Shown here piece by piece: positions 17,102 to 27,543 of a DNA stretch of 41,819 nucleotides. The notes under the pieces were generated by a model. The model did not search any database. It was not told the origin of the DNA and worked only from the letters and a program-made list of their open reading frames with translations. Positions within the stretch are counted from its first letter, which is position 1. Every line of letters begins with the position of its first letter. Source of the DNA: Riemerella anatipestifer (lineage in GTDB: Bacteria; Bacteroidota; Bacteroidia; Flavobacteriales; Weeksellaceae); NCBI RefSeq assembly GCF_009663465.1, contig NZ_QXHU01000008.1, positions 1 to 41,819 on the forward strand. The letters run 5' to 3'. The translations under genes were made by a program, and so were the position numbers.

Positions 17102-17131
17102 AGAAAGCATCTTAGTAATGAGATGCTTTCT
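17102..17131. terminator. Hairpin, possible terminator
   Basis: An 11-bp perfect stem, AGAAAGCATCT (17102-17112) with AGATGCTTTCT (17121-17131), encloses an 8-base loop. On the minus strand it could end transcripts of the small membrane gene at 17189-17374. It also marks the point where the alkylation-repair remnant is cut off. Confidence 0.5.
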
Positions 17132-17188
17132 GGTCTGTTACTTCTCTCATATCCATCCTTATAAGTGATAAGGATTTTGTATTATCCT

Positions 17189-17374
17189 CTACTTAATGTT
17201 CGTCTTATTTTTCAATATATAGATTATGCTTACAACTATATAGATAGATACAATTGTATTACCTATCAAATTTAAAATACTCATATTCTCAAAATCTGTT
17301 ATAATGCAATAAAAATTGTAAGTAACAAAAAAAACAGAAACTATAATAAGAGAACACAATATATATTTTTTCAT
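17189..17374 (-). CDS. Small membrane protein, unknown
   Basis: A 61-aa frame with two hydrophobic segments (about 5-25 and 34-55) joined by a short polar turn, IITDFENMS, and a basic C-terminus. ATG 17374 is preceded by A/T-rich sequence without a clear promoter. I do not recognise a family. It lies inside a decayed region, so it may be a small accessory gene or a chance frame; the membrane-like pattern and start MKKYI favour a real gene only moderately. Confidence 0.4.
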   Translation of the reverse strand: MKKYILCSLIIVSVFFVTYNFYCIITDFENMSILNLIGNTIVSIYIVVSIIYILKNKTNIK

Positions 17375-17574
17375 TTAAATAAAATCACTTTTTATTATGC
17401 GAACGAATTCTTATAAATATTATACATAATCCGTTGTGTATTATAATTATTTAAATTAAAGTTTAAAAAAAATTACAATAAACAATCTAAGTGCAAGTTA
17501 CAACTTGCTTTACAAGTTTTACAAAAAATATCAGAAAAATCAACTTTTAACTTATCAAAGAGGAAACACCTATT

Positions 17575-17690
17575 ATGATACGATGTAATTATGCTAAATC
17601 ACTCGATAGGTTTAAAACACGGATACTTGCCAAAATAACTTCCTTTTTAAAATACACAACCGATTTAAATAATATATCTAAATCTACAAA
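17575..17690 (+). pseudogene. IS982-like transposase C-terminal scrap
   Basis: The plus strand from ATG 17575 reads RCNYAKSLDRFKTRILAKI, resembling the C-terminal region of IS982-family transposases, where a basic NYxKS..GFKTRILAKI stretch is usual. The frame is closed upstream by TAA 17548-17550, and it runs out in non-homologous sequence overlapping the flavoreductase remnant. Only about 35 residues are recognisable and no terminal inverted repeats were found, so the family call is tentative. Confidence 0.4.
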
Positions 17691-17941
17691 CCTTGTTTTC
17701 CTTCCACCCAATATGGCTCAGTTTGTATTTGTGTTTTTTTGTTAATCCCTAGTTTGGTTAAAGTATTTCGTAAGTTGGCAATAGATTTTGCGTTTCCAGT
17801 CAAATAAAAAGCAATATTTTCTTTATTTCCTTGATAATTATTTAAAAATTCTTTCGTTTTTTCAATAGCATATTGAGCCTTGTTGATAGTAGATTTTTTG
17901 CAAGTTTCTATTTCAAAATCCAATTCATCAGCGATATTCAA
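17684..17941 (-). pseudogene. C-terminal remnant of a flavin reductase (siderophore-interacting type)
   Basis: About 85 residues, with FYLTGNAKSIANLRNTLTKL followed by a TEPYWVEGKQGL ending. The FYLTGNA...LR..L...G pattern and the terminal YW.EGK resemble the NAD(P)H-binding end of siderophore-interacting FAD reductases of Flavobacteriia. The FAD-binding N-terminal two thirds is absent. Instead the frame continues upstream without interruption into transposase sequence (17942-18432), making a chimeric reading frame that begins only at a TTG (18004). Not expected to work as a reductase. Confidence 0.55.
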
Positions 17942-18432
17942 GTTTAGCATTGTTAATTTATTATCTGATTTCAGAAACAAAAGATTTAAAGAGTTTTCTA
18001 ACAATTTAGAGTAACACTTTGTTTTTCTTTTAAATTTCGTAATGCCTTATTCTACTGCTATCTCTCTCCACTGTAAAGATTCCTGTTTCGGAGGTATCAC
18101 CTCTGAATGGCTTTTCCAATTATCACTACAAAAACCATTTATATTTCTATTTTTTTAATCGTTCCCAAAGTTTTAAGAAGGTTTTTATGTCCCGTTTGTC
18201 ACAAACAAAACTAATGAACCTTTTTTCAAATCTATCAACAGTAATTCAGCTCCAACAGTAGTTTTTTATGTTGTACATAGCTGTGAATCTCATTCAATCC
18301 CACCATTTCAATAGAGTCTTCGTTTTTTGGAAGTTCTACAGATTCTCCCTATTTCTTAATCCGCTGATAAACTGTTCTGTAGCTAGTATCTAATAATCTT
18401 CCAATAGCTCGAAAACCTAAGCCTGCCAGCCC
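17942..18432 (-). pseudogene. Decayed IS1-like DDE transposase
   Basis: Conceptual minus-strand translation recovers pieces in order but in changing frames: LGFRAIGRLLDTSYRTVYQR (helix-turn-helix), a stop, ELPKNEDSIEMVGLNEIHSY, VQHKK, then a shift to YCWS...VDRFEKRFISFV, another shift to NGFCSDNWKSHSEVIPPK, and finally RKTKCYSK...LKSDNKLTMLN. These match from memory the IS1-type DDE transposases of Flavobacteriia. The first catalytic Asp (normally LDEMHSY) is Asn. Several stops, at least two frameshifts and an internal deletion make it inactive. It ends directly inside the flavin-reductase remnant. Confidence 0.7.
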
Positions 18433-18441
18433 CTAAAAAAC

Positions 18442-18498
18442 CTAAAAACAAAACCACCCTCCTAGCTTATAGAGAGCTTATAGCTACCTTATAGCGGT
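18442..18498 (-). repeat. 57-bp dispersed repeat, copy 1
   Basis: This sequence is the reverse complement of 39324-39380 with one mismatch in 57 bases. Within it, on the minus strand, three CTATAAG-type units recur every 11 bases (one slightly changed). It sits immediately upstream of the transposase remnant and about 190 bases before katG. It is too short to be an insertion sequence; an iteron-like protein-binding site, a non-autonomous repeat or an IS terminal sequence are options. Confidence 0.8.
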
Positions 18499-18646
18499 GC
18501 ACTTAAAAAAGAAAACTTAATATTAAAATAAAGTTAATTCCAAATAAAAGGCTCAATTCTTGCATTACTGTAGAAGTAATAGTTTAATTTATAAAATCTA
18601 TCATTGTTATAAATTTAATTGTTTTTATAAACTAAAAGTATTCCGT

Positions 18647-18654
18647 TACCTTTG
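18647..18654 (+). promoter_or_regulatory. -7 promoter box for katG
   Basis: TACCTTTG(C) matches TAnnTTTG, 33 bases before the katG ATG. The upstream 100 bases are very AT-rich. I could not identify an OxyR-type operator. Confidence 0.7.
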
Positions 18655-18663
18655 CATCAATAA

Positions 18664-20910
<2,247 letters not shown>

Positions 20911-20929
20911 TAAAATTTCTTTAACAATA

Positions 20930-20968
20930 ATACCCCTTTATTCATGATGAGTAAAGGGGTATTTTTTT
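20930..20968 (+). terminator. katG terminator
   Basis: An 11-bp stem (20930-20940 with 20952-20962) with an 11-base loop is followed by seven T residues, 20 bases past the katG stop. Confidence 0.92.
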
Positions 20969-20980
20969 GTGCGATGATTA

Positions 20981-21109
20981 GGGCGTGTCGGCTCCCCAAT
21001 CCCGAAGCTAATACCTCGCCGTCGGGCTTTCGGCTATATCTTTTTCTTTTTTTCAACACCAAAGCTCAACCCAAAAAAGAAAAAGGATACCGCCTCTATC
21101 CCTCACGCA
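20981..21109 (-). repeat. Structured dispersed element, copy 2
   Basis: On the minus strand this starts TGCGTGAGGGAT, passes GATATAGC and AAAGCCCG, and ends GACACGCCC, the same order of blocks as 361-500. Its ends can pair (GCGTG and CACGC) and its centre forms a different but equivalent stem: a perfect 13-bp pairing of 21040-21052 with 21073-21085. The central arm sequence is unrelated to copy 1 while the stem is kept. It fills much of the gap between katG and the YkgJ-type gene; the remaining 21110-21226 holds nothing I recognise. Confidence 0.7.
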
Positions 21110-21226
21110 ATAAAAATACTCAACAAAATCCCCTACGATTATTATCTGTCCAACCAATTCGATATAAAATCTAAATAACTTGAAAAGGTATAAACCATAC
21201 AAAAAAATCAAACAATAAGATTTTAC

Positions 21227-21234
21227 TAAATTTG
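21227..21234 (+). promoter_or_regulatory. -7 promoter box, apparently leaderless
   Basis: TAAATTTG matches TAnnTTTG and ends only four bases before the ATG at 21239. A start site at the usual distance would fall on or next to the ATG, giving a leaderless mRNA. Confidence 0.6.
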
Positions 21235-21238
21235 CACT

Positions 21239-21724
21239 ATGGATTTGGAACTTAACAGACAAAATGCTCAACAGAAGTATAAAGAACATAAAAAATTCTT
21301 AGATAAGCTCAAGAAAAAAACACCTAAAAATTTAGATTATCTTACTCAAGAAATTCACGATGAAGTGTTTGATGAGATAGACTGTCTATCTTGTGCCAAC
21401 TGTTGTAAAACCACAGGTCCTCTTTTTACGACACAAGACATAGAACGAATTTCTAAATTTTTAAAACTAAAACCTACTCAGTTTGAAGAAAAGTATCTAA
21501 AGATAGACGAAGATAATGATTGGGTATTACAACAATTGCCTTGTCCGTTTCTGTTCTCTGATAATACTTGTATGATTTATGAAGTCCGCCCCAAAGCCTG
21601 CCGAGAGTTCCCACATACGGACAGAAAGAAGATTTACCAAATCAATCATCTTACAATTAAAAATATAGAAATATGTCCTGCAACCTTTAAATGGGTTGAG
21701 AAAATGCGAGAAAAAATAGAGTAA
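21239..21724 (+). CDS. YkgJ family cysteine cluster protein
   Basis: A 161-aa small cytosolic protein with the YkgJ (CxxCxxCC) metal-binding signature: Cys49, Cys52, Cys55 and Cys56 in DCLSCANCCKTTGP. Later Cys residues in LPCPFLFSDNTCMIYEVRPKACREFP complete the family pattern. Such proteins are proposed to bind zinc or an iron-sulfur cluster; the reaction is unknown. The N-terminal ~40 residues are lysine-rich and helical. ATG 21239 is kept although the -7 box almost touches it, because the next in-frame Met lies well inside the conserved region. The reading is monocistronic. Confidence 0.9.
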   Translation: MDLELNRQNAQQKYKEHKKFLDKLKKKTPKNLDYLTQEIHDEVFDEIDCLSCANCCKTTGPLFTTQDIERISKFLKLKPTQFEEKYLKIDEDNDWVLQQLPCPFLFSDNTCMIYEVRPKACREFPHTDRKKIYQINHLTIKNIEICPATFKWVEKMREKIE

Positions 21725-21825
21725 TTTCATTCTGGGAAAAGCATTTTCGATGAAAAATTACTAAATAATTTTCTACCATTCCCTACTCCTCCTTTTGCAA
21801 ATGCTATGTTGGCAGAAATGTTTTT

Positions 21826-23556
21826 TTATTCAAGTCGTTTTGCACTTGTTGATTTATTAATGAAAATTAGATAGTCATAATTATCAGAAATATCCGTTTG
21901 ATAAAATTCATTTAATAGTTTTGTGTGGCCAACTGATCTAAAGTCCAAATCGGAAACCAACCAACTTAGATCGTTGTCTTTTTTCATTTCATTTAGGTCT
22001 AATATAAAGTATGGGACATTTAAAGAATTCATCCAATATTCATAAGTTCCCAAATATGGTTTTTGTGCGGTTTGTGTTGCTAGCATTTTATCTTTAGTTC
22101 CTCTTGCTGTATATTCTCCGTCAAAAAAAGCAAATCCGAAAGTTTTATAATCATTTTGTAACTTGTCTTTCAAAAATTTGCCCATTCTATTTTTCACAGT
22201 ATTAACATGTCCATTATGTGCTGAAATTATGAATTTGGAGTTTGGGTTATGCTCTTTTATCCATAAGAAATTTTCAGCCATAAATTTATCTCGATTAATA
22301 CTTGATTTTTCTAATAATTGCTCGATAATTCTAACATTTTGGGTTTGCCAAGATTTATCATTTGTAGAAAATTTTGAATTTTTATTTATTTTAGTTTTTA
22401 ATTCTGCAATAATAGGATAAATAATATCTGCTTGTTCTTTTTTAAGAATATAAGATTTTATATTTCCTCTATTCTCGTACGCAAATTCTTTAACAGTAGA
22501 AGACAATTTCTCAATTTTTTTGACAATATCTTTATCTTCCGAAAATGCTTCATATAACTGCTTTATTGGTTCAGTAGCATCTTGCATATCAAAACCTGTG
22601 AAAAGAATTTTTTGAGAGCCATTATTATATTGTTTCATCCATTGTAACATTGTAGACATCTCTTCGGTTTTCCAAACAAAGAAGACAAGGTTTTGCAATG
22701 CTTCATTGAGCGTTGCAGTATTTTTTATGGTATAGTCATTTGCAAGATAGGCTTGTTGCATATATGCTTCGAGTGAAAAAATATCAAATTTGTGATTTTT
22801 TACCAAGTAACGAGTTAGTCTATCCTTCATTTTATAAATCTCGCTTGTTCCGTGCGTCGCTTCTCCCAAAGCGACTACTTTAGAACTACCTACTAATGTT
22901 TTTAATATTTCTAGATCAGTATTATCACTCGAAGTTGGTTCAAATGAACTTAACGGATAAACATATTTTTTTATCGCTGTAATATGTTCGGGAGTTAATT
23001 CCTTTACAGGTTTCTCAATAGGTTTTCCGTCAAGTAGTATCTCAACTTTATCAAACCAAGCTATCCCTTTTCCTTTATACACAAATCCAAAGTCTAGATT
23101 TTCCACATTTTCTAGGATAGGTATTTTTATTGTTACTTCTTGCCAATCTGTATTTCCTTTTACTGGTTTGTCTTGTTGATTGAGAAATGAAACATTTTTT
23201 TTGTCTTTATCTAATGTTCTTAAATAGGGAAAGGCGGCACCATCAAAATTACTTTTTGATTTTATCCTTGCTTTAAGCACAAATTCTTTTCCGTTGAGAT
23301 ATTTTTTTTGAATCTTTTGCATCACTACAGCAAAATCATTTTTATCATCTGATGATATACTTTCTCCTGTAATTTTCAAACTTCTGTTTCCTTCAAATTT
23401 AACTAGAGTATCAATTTCAATGCTTTGATTTTTTTTGTTTGATCTCCATTTTAACATTTTATTATTGTCGGATACATTTTCAAAACCAAGGTTCATTCTA
23501 GATTGTGAAAAAAGAAAGTTTGATAATAATGAAAGAATTAAGATTTTTGACCTCAT
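21826..23556 (-). CDS. Erythromycin esterase family protein with N-terminal beta domain
   Basis: A 576-aa exported protein. From ATG 23556 the N-terminus MRSKILILSLLSNFLFSQS is a signal peptide; an upstream TTG at 23586 is unlikely. Residues ~22-170 form a beta-rich domain (EGNRSLKITGES...WQEVTIKIPI...GKGIAWFDKVEILLDG) resembling carbohydrate-binding or galactose-binding modules. The C-terminal part is an Ere-type hydrolase: VALGEATHGTSEIYKMK with His235 and ISAHNGHV with His447, plus LEAYMQQAY. Some members hydrolyse macrolide lactones, but most Bacteroidota relatives have no proven substrate, so resistance cannot be asserted. No linked resistance or mobility gene is present. Confidence 0.88.
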   Translation of the reverse strand: MRSKILILSLLSNFLFSQSRMNLGFENVSDNNKMLKWRSNKKNQSIEIDTLVKFEGNRSLKITGESISSDDKNDFAVVMQKIQKKYLNGKEFVLKARIKSKSNFDGAAFPYLRTLDKDKKNVSFLNQQDKPVKGNTDWQEVTIKIPILENVENLDFGFVYKGKGIAWFDKVEILLDGKPIEKPVKELTPEHITAIKKYVYPLSSFEPTSSDNTDLEILKTLVGSSKVVALGEATHGTSEIYKMKDRLTRYLVKNHKFDIFSLEAYMQQAYLANDYTIKNTATLNEALQNLVFFVWKTEEMSTMLQWMKQYNNGSQKILFTGFDMQDATEPIKQLYEAFSEDKDIVKKIEKLSSTVKEFAYENRGNIKSYILKKEQADIIYPIIAELKTKINKNSKFSTNDKSWQTQNVRIIEQLLEKSSINRDKFMAENFLWIKEHNPNSKFIISAHNGHVNTVKNRMGKFLKDKLQNDYKTFGFAFFDGEYTARGTKDKMLATQTAQKPYLGTYEYWMNSLNVPYFILDLNEMKKDNDLSWLVSDLDFRSVGHTKLLNEFYQTDISDNYDYLIFINKSTSAKRLE

Positions 23557-23702
23557 AACTTGAGTTGATTTTAGTTTAGGCTTCAAAGAAAAAATAATAT
23601 TTTCAGAACCTCTCTATTTCCTACTTTAAAATTTATTTAAACTTTGTTAAAAAATGCTAATGTTTGCGAGAACATTTGGTAATATTTCTGCTAACTATAA
23701 AA

Positions 23703-24923
23703 TTACCTCAACATCTTTTGTGCTTTTTTCAATCCTTCTATAAAAATATCTATTTCCTCTAAGGTATTATAAACCGCAAAACTAGCTCTTACTGTACCAG
23801 CTATATCAAAAAACTTCATGATAGGCTGTGTACAATGGTGTCCCGTTCTTACGGCTATGCCCATTTTATCTAAAATCATACCTACATCAGAAGCAATGCC
23901 TACACCATCAAGGTTGAAAGAAATAGCACCAACTCTGGGAGCTTTTTTAGCATAGATATGTACGCCTTCCATTTGTTCTAGTTGGTTTTGAGCATATTGC
24001 ATCAGTTGATTTTCGTGAGTTTGTATATTGTTATGACCTATTGTCGTTATAAAATCTACAGCAGCTCCTAGTGCAATATTACCTCCTACATTAGGCGTGC
24101 CCGCTTCAAATCTAAATGGAAGTTCGGCATAGGTGGTTTCTTCAAAAGAACAAGTGGCTATCATCTCACCGCCGCCGTGAAATGGAGCTAGAGAGTTAAG
24201 AGCTTTTTCCTTACCATAAAGAATACCCGTTCCCATAGGAGCGTACATTTTGTGTCCCGAAAATACAAAAAAATCACAGTCTAATTTTTGAACATCTATT
24301 TTAAAATGTGGTACTGACTGTGCTCCGTCTATCAATATTAAAGCGTCTGATAATCGTCTCGTTTTTGCTATAATTTCCTCTATTGGATTGATAACTCCCA
24401 AGGCATTGGATACTTGATTTACCGATACTAATTTTGTTTTTTCAGAAAGCCATTCGTCTAAAACTTCTATTTGTAGTATGCCATTTTCATCTATAGGAAT
24501 TACCTTTAGTATTGCTCCTGTTCTTTGACACAACATCTGCCAAGGCACAATGTTAGAATGATGTTCTAGGTAGGAAATAATGATTTCATCACCTTGCTTG
24601 ATATGAGGTGTAAGTGCATAAGCAACTAAGTTGATAGATTCCGTGGTTCCTCTCGTGAAAATAACTTCATAATCGTACTTCGAATTGATAAAAGTTTGAA
24701 CTTTTTTACGAGCGTCTTCCATTGCTTCGGTTGCTAATTGGCTCAAAGTATGTATGCCTCTATGCACATTGGCATTGATTTCTTTGTAGTAATTTTCCCA
24801 AGTCTGTAGAACAGAAATAGGCTTTTGCGAAGATGCTCCGTTATCTAAATAAACTAAATCTTTACCATTAACTTTCTGAGATAAAATAGGAAATTGATTT
24901 CTTATATATTTAATGTCTAGCAT
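23703..24923 (-). CDS. sufS: Cysteine desulfurase SufS
   Basis: A 406-aa PLP enzyme that takes sulfur from cysteine for iron-sulfur cluster assembly. Key residues are visible: the PLP lysine Lys225 in FSGHKMYAPMGTG, the active-site Cys364 in RTGHHCTQP, and the N-terminal DNGASSQKP typical of class II (SufS/CsdA) enzymes. No sufBCD genes are next to it here, unlike in many genomes. Other Fe-S genes (mrp, nfu) lie about 7 kb away. Its promoter overlaps the glyS terminator. A CsdA-type role cannot be excluded. Confidence 0.92.
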   Translation of the reverse strand: MLDIKYIRNQFPILSQKVNGKDLVYLDNGASSQKPISVLQTWENYYKEINANVHRGIHTLSQLATEAMEDARKKVQTFINSKYDYEVIFTRGTTESINLVAYALTPHIKQGDEIIISYLEHHSNIVPWQMLCQRTGAILKVIPIDENGILQIEVLDEWLSEKTKLVSVNQVSNALGVINPIEEIIAKTRRLSDALILIDGAQSVPHFKIDVQKLDCDFFVFSGHKMYAPMGTGILYGKEKALNSLAPFHGGGEMIATCSFEETTYAELPFRFEAGTPNVGGNIALGAAVDFITTIGHNNIQTHENQLMQYAQNQLEQMEGVHIYAKKAPRVGAISFNLDGVGIASDVGMILDKMGIAVRTGHHCTQPIMKFFDIAGTVRASFAVYNTLEEIDIFIEGLKKAQKMLR

Positions 24924-24951
24924 TTTAACTAATTTAGATTAAATTAAAGTT

Positions 24952-24980
24952 CAAAGGTAGTGAATTAAGTTTACAACAAA
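24952..24980 (-). promoter_or_regulatory. Bacteroidota-type promoter for sufS
   Basis: On the minus strand, TTTG at 24980-24977 is followed after 17 bases by TACCTTTG at 24959-24952, a good TTTG-N17-TAnnTTTG fit, 28 bases before the ATG. The -33 box lies in the T tract of the glyS terminator. Confidence 0.7.
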
Positions 24981-25013
24981 AAAGCCTTACCAAATTATTT
25001 AGGCAAGGCTTTT
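24980..25013 (-). terminator. glyS terminator
   Basis: On the minus strand AAAAGCCTTGCC (25013-25002) pairs with GGTAAGGCTTTT with one G-U pair around a 10-base loop, ending in a T run, 19 bases after the glyS stop. Confidence 0.85.
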
Positions 25014-25031
25014 ATGCAAAAATTGTTTATT

Positions 25032-26573
25032 TTAAATTTTAGATAAAAGTGTTCTAAAGTTTACTTTATCATCTATAATTTTTCTTAGGTCTTCTACGGA
25101 AACTCTTTCTTGTTTCATTGTATCTCTTTCTCTAAGAGTTACGGTGTTATCATTAAGTGAATCATGGTCTACAGTAATACAGAAAGGTGTACCTATGGCA
25201 TCTTGTCTTCTGTAACGCTTACCAATACTATCTTTTTCTTCAAAGATAACATTAAAGTCGTACTTTAATTCGTTGAAGATTTTTTCTGCAAATTCTGGTA
25301 ATCCGTCTTTTTTCACCAATGGCAAAATAGCCGCTTTTACAGGAGCTAGAGCTGGAGGTAAAGACAATACCGTTCTTGTAGAGCCATCTTCTAAAGCCTC
25401 CTCTTTAAGAGAGCTAGAGAACACCGCTAGGAACATTCTATCTAATCCCACAGAAGTTTCTACCACATAAGGTACATAGCTTTCGCCTCTTTCTGGGTCA
25501 AAATATTGTAATTTTCTACCTGAGAATTTCTCGTGTGCAGAAAGGTCAAAGTCTGTTCTTGAATGGATACCTTCCAACTCTTTAAATCCGAATGGGAATT
25601 TAAACTCTATATCTGCTGCTGCGTTAGCATAATGAGCTAGTTTTTCGTGGTCGTGGAATTTATAATTTTCGGAGCCTAATCCAAGCGCCAAGTGCCAGTT
25701 AAGTCGTTTTTGATTCCATTCTTCGTAGAATGACAATTCTGTTCCTGGAGCTACAAAAAATTGCATTTCCATTTGTTCAAACTCTCTCATACGGAAAATG
25801 AATTGCCTCGCTACAATTTCATTTCTGAACGCTTTTCCTATTTGAGCAATCCCAAAAGGCAGCTTATGTCTAGAAGTTTTTTGTACATTAGAAAAATTCA
25901 CAAAAATGCCTTGTGCTGTTTCTGGTCTTAGGTAAAGTTCCATAGCGTTTTCAGCGGAAGCACCTAGTTTAGTCCCAAACATTAGGTTAAACTGTCTTAC
26001 TTCTGTCCAGTTTTTAGAGCCAGTATCAGGGTCAGCAATTTCTAGTTCTTCTATAAGAGCTTTTACATCAGCTAAATCATTATTATCAAGAGATTTAGCC
26101 ATTCTAGTAAGAATATTTTTTTGTCTTTCTCTGTATTCTAGAACTCTAGGGTTGGTATTTACAAATTGTTCTTCGTCAAAATCAGCCCCAAATCTTTTTT
26201 GAGCCTTAGCTATTTCTTTCTGCGCCTTATCTTCTAATTTTGCACAATAGTCTTCTATAAGTACATCGGCTCTAAATCTTTTCTTGGAATCTTTGTTATC
26301 TATCAAAGGGTCGTTGAAGGCGTCCACGTGCCCAGAAGCTTTCCATGTAGTAGGATGCATTAGAATAGCAGAGTCTAACCCAACAATGTTTTCATTAAGT
26401 TGAGTCATGGCTTTCCACCAATATTGCTTAATATTATTTTTTAGTTCGGCACCATTTTGCCCATAGTCATAAACAGCAGATAGTCCGTCGTATATTTCAC
26501 TAGACGGAAAAATAAACCCATATTCTTTAGCGTGGGATACCACTTTCTTAAAATCGTCTTCTTGCTTAGCCAT
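25032..26573 (-). CDS. glyS: Glycyl-tRNA synthetase (dimeric class II type)
   Basis: A 513-aa enzyme that charges tRNA-Gly. It is the eukaryote-like alpha2 type rather than the tetrameric alpha2beta2 form. Class II motifs are seen: motif 2 region FGIAQIGKAFRNEIVARQFIFRMREFEQME (about 236-265), RPETAQGIFVNFSNV (about 206-220), and motif 3 VVETSVGLDRMFLAVF (about 371-386). A C-terminal anticodon-binding domain follows (ALAPVKAAILPLVKKD...). A -7 box TATTTTTG lies at 26593-26600 on this strand. Monocistronic with its own terminator. Confidence 0.97.
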   Translation of the reverse strand: MAKQEDDFKKVVSHAKEYGFIFPSSEIYDGLSAVYDYGQNGAELKNNIKQYWWKAMTQLNENIVGLDSAILMHPTTWKASGHVDAFNDPLIDNKDSKKRFRADVLIEDYCAKLEDKAQKEIAKAQKRFGADFDEEQFVNTNPRVLEYRERQKNILTRMAKSLDNNDLADVKALIEELEIADPDTGSKNWTEVRQFNLMFGTKLGASAENAMELYLRPETAQGIFVNFSNVQKTSRHKLPFGIAQIGKAFRNEIVARQFIFRMREFEQMEMQFFVAPGTELSFYEEWNQKRLNWHLALGLGSENYKFHDHEKLAHYANAAADIEFKFPFGFKELEGIHSRTDFDLSAHEKFSGRKLQYFDPERGESYVPYVVETSVGLDRMFLAVFSSSLKEEALEDGSTRTVLSLPPALAPVKAAILPLVKKDGLPEFAEKIFNELKYDFNVIFEEKDSIGKRYRRQDAIGTPFCITVDHDSLNDNTVTLRERDTMKQERVSVEDLRKIIDDKVNFRTLLSKI

Positions 26574-26592
26574 AATATTTAGAATATACCTG

Positions 26593-26600
26593 CAAAAATA
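26593..26600 (-). promoter_or_regulatory. -7 promoter box for glyS
   Basis: The minus strand reads TATTTTTGC, matching TAnnTTTG, 19 bases upstream of the glyS ATG. Confidence 0.55.
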
Positions 26601-26661
26601 ACTTTTTTAATTTTAATTTTGAGGTAAAATCAAATTCTATTTAATGAAAAAGAATTGATAT

Positions 26662-27510
26662 TTAAAAATGGAAAATAGATTTGGCAATATTCCAAGCAGA
26701 TTCAAAATGGAGCATATTCTGCTTAATCTCTATCTTTTCTAAATTCATAAAGTTGAAAAGCTGTTCTGTAGGCATATTTCCTACAAGGTCATCTTTAGCC
26801 ATTGGGCAGCCTCCTATCCCTTTTATAGCTGAATCAAATCGTCTGCAGCCTTTATCGTACGCTGCTTTTAGTTTAATGTAAGAATCTTCGTACCTGTTAT
26901 GAAAATGGGCTCCAAAACTAATATCGGGGTGATTAGCTGGAATTTTATCAAATAAAAGTGCGATGCTTTCCGCCGTGGCCACTCCTGTAGTATCTGAGAG
27001 TAGTATGTTCTTTATTCCTATTTCCGAAAATCGGTTCGCCCAAAAGGCAACATCTTCCCATTTCCAGTCCTCCCCGTAGGGATTGCCAAATGCCATAGAA
27101 AAGTAAAGGTTAAGTGTTTTATTCTCAGATTTTACCATCTCTAAAATGGTTTTTACCTGATTAAAAGCTTCTTCTTGATCTTTATTAGTATTTCTAAATT
27201 GAAAGGTTTCGGATATAGAAAAAGGAAATCCTAAAATATCCACATTAGTATGAGAAAGTGCGTTTTCTGCACCTGTTATGTTGGCTACAATAACGGAGAG
27301 TTTAGTATCTGATAAAGATTTATCTATATTATCCAGCACTTCCCCAGAGTCTGCCATTTGCGGAATAGCTTTAGGCGAAACAAAACTACCACAGTCCAAC
27401 ACATCAAATCCTACTTCCATTAGACTATTAAGGTAATTTATTTTTTTATCTGTCGGAATAAACTCACTCCAACCTTGCATGGCATCTCGTGGACATTCTG
27501 TTAGGAACAT
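26662..27510 (-). CDS. mvaB: Hydroxymethylglutaryl-CoA lyase
   Basis: A 282-aa TIM-barrel enzyme that splits HMG-CoA into acetoacetate and acetyl-CoA, the last step of leucine catabolism. Catalytic and metal-binding residues are recognisable: Arg8 and Asp9 in ECPRDAMQGW, His202 and His204 in GAHFHNRYED, and Cys235 in IGGCPMAKDDLVGNMPTE. The N-terminus from ATG 27510 begins immediately before the first conserved block, which is short but complete for bacterial forms. No liu-type operon is adjacent. It has its own -7 box. Confidence 0.93.
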   Translation of the reverse strand: MFLTECPRDAMQGWSEFIPTDKKINYLNSLMEVGFDVLDCGSFVSPKAIPQMADSGEVLDNIDKSLSDTKLSVIVANITGAENALSHTNVDILGFPFSISETFQFRNTNKDQEEAFNQVKTILEMVKSENKTLNLYFSMAFGNPYGEDWKWEDVAFWANRFSEIGIKNILLSDTTGVATAESIALLFDKIPANHPDISFGAHFHNRYEDSYIKLKAAYDKGCRRFDSAIKGIGGCPMAKDDLVGNMPTEQLFNFMNLEKIEIKQNMLHFESAWNIAKSIFHF

Positions 27511-27535
27511 AACTTAATATTTTGTAAACTTTGGT

Positions 27536-27543
27536 TTCAAATA
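27536..27543 (-). promoter_or_regulatory. -7 promoter box for HMG-CoA lyase gene
   Basis: The minus strand reads TATATTTG, matching TAnnTTTG, 25 bases before the ATG at 27510. Confidence 0.55.
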
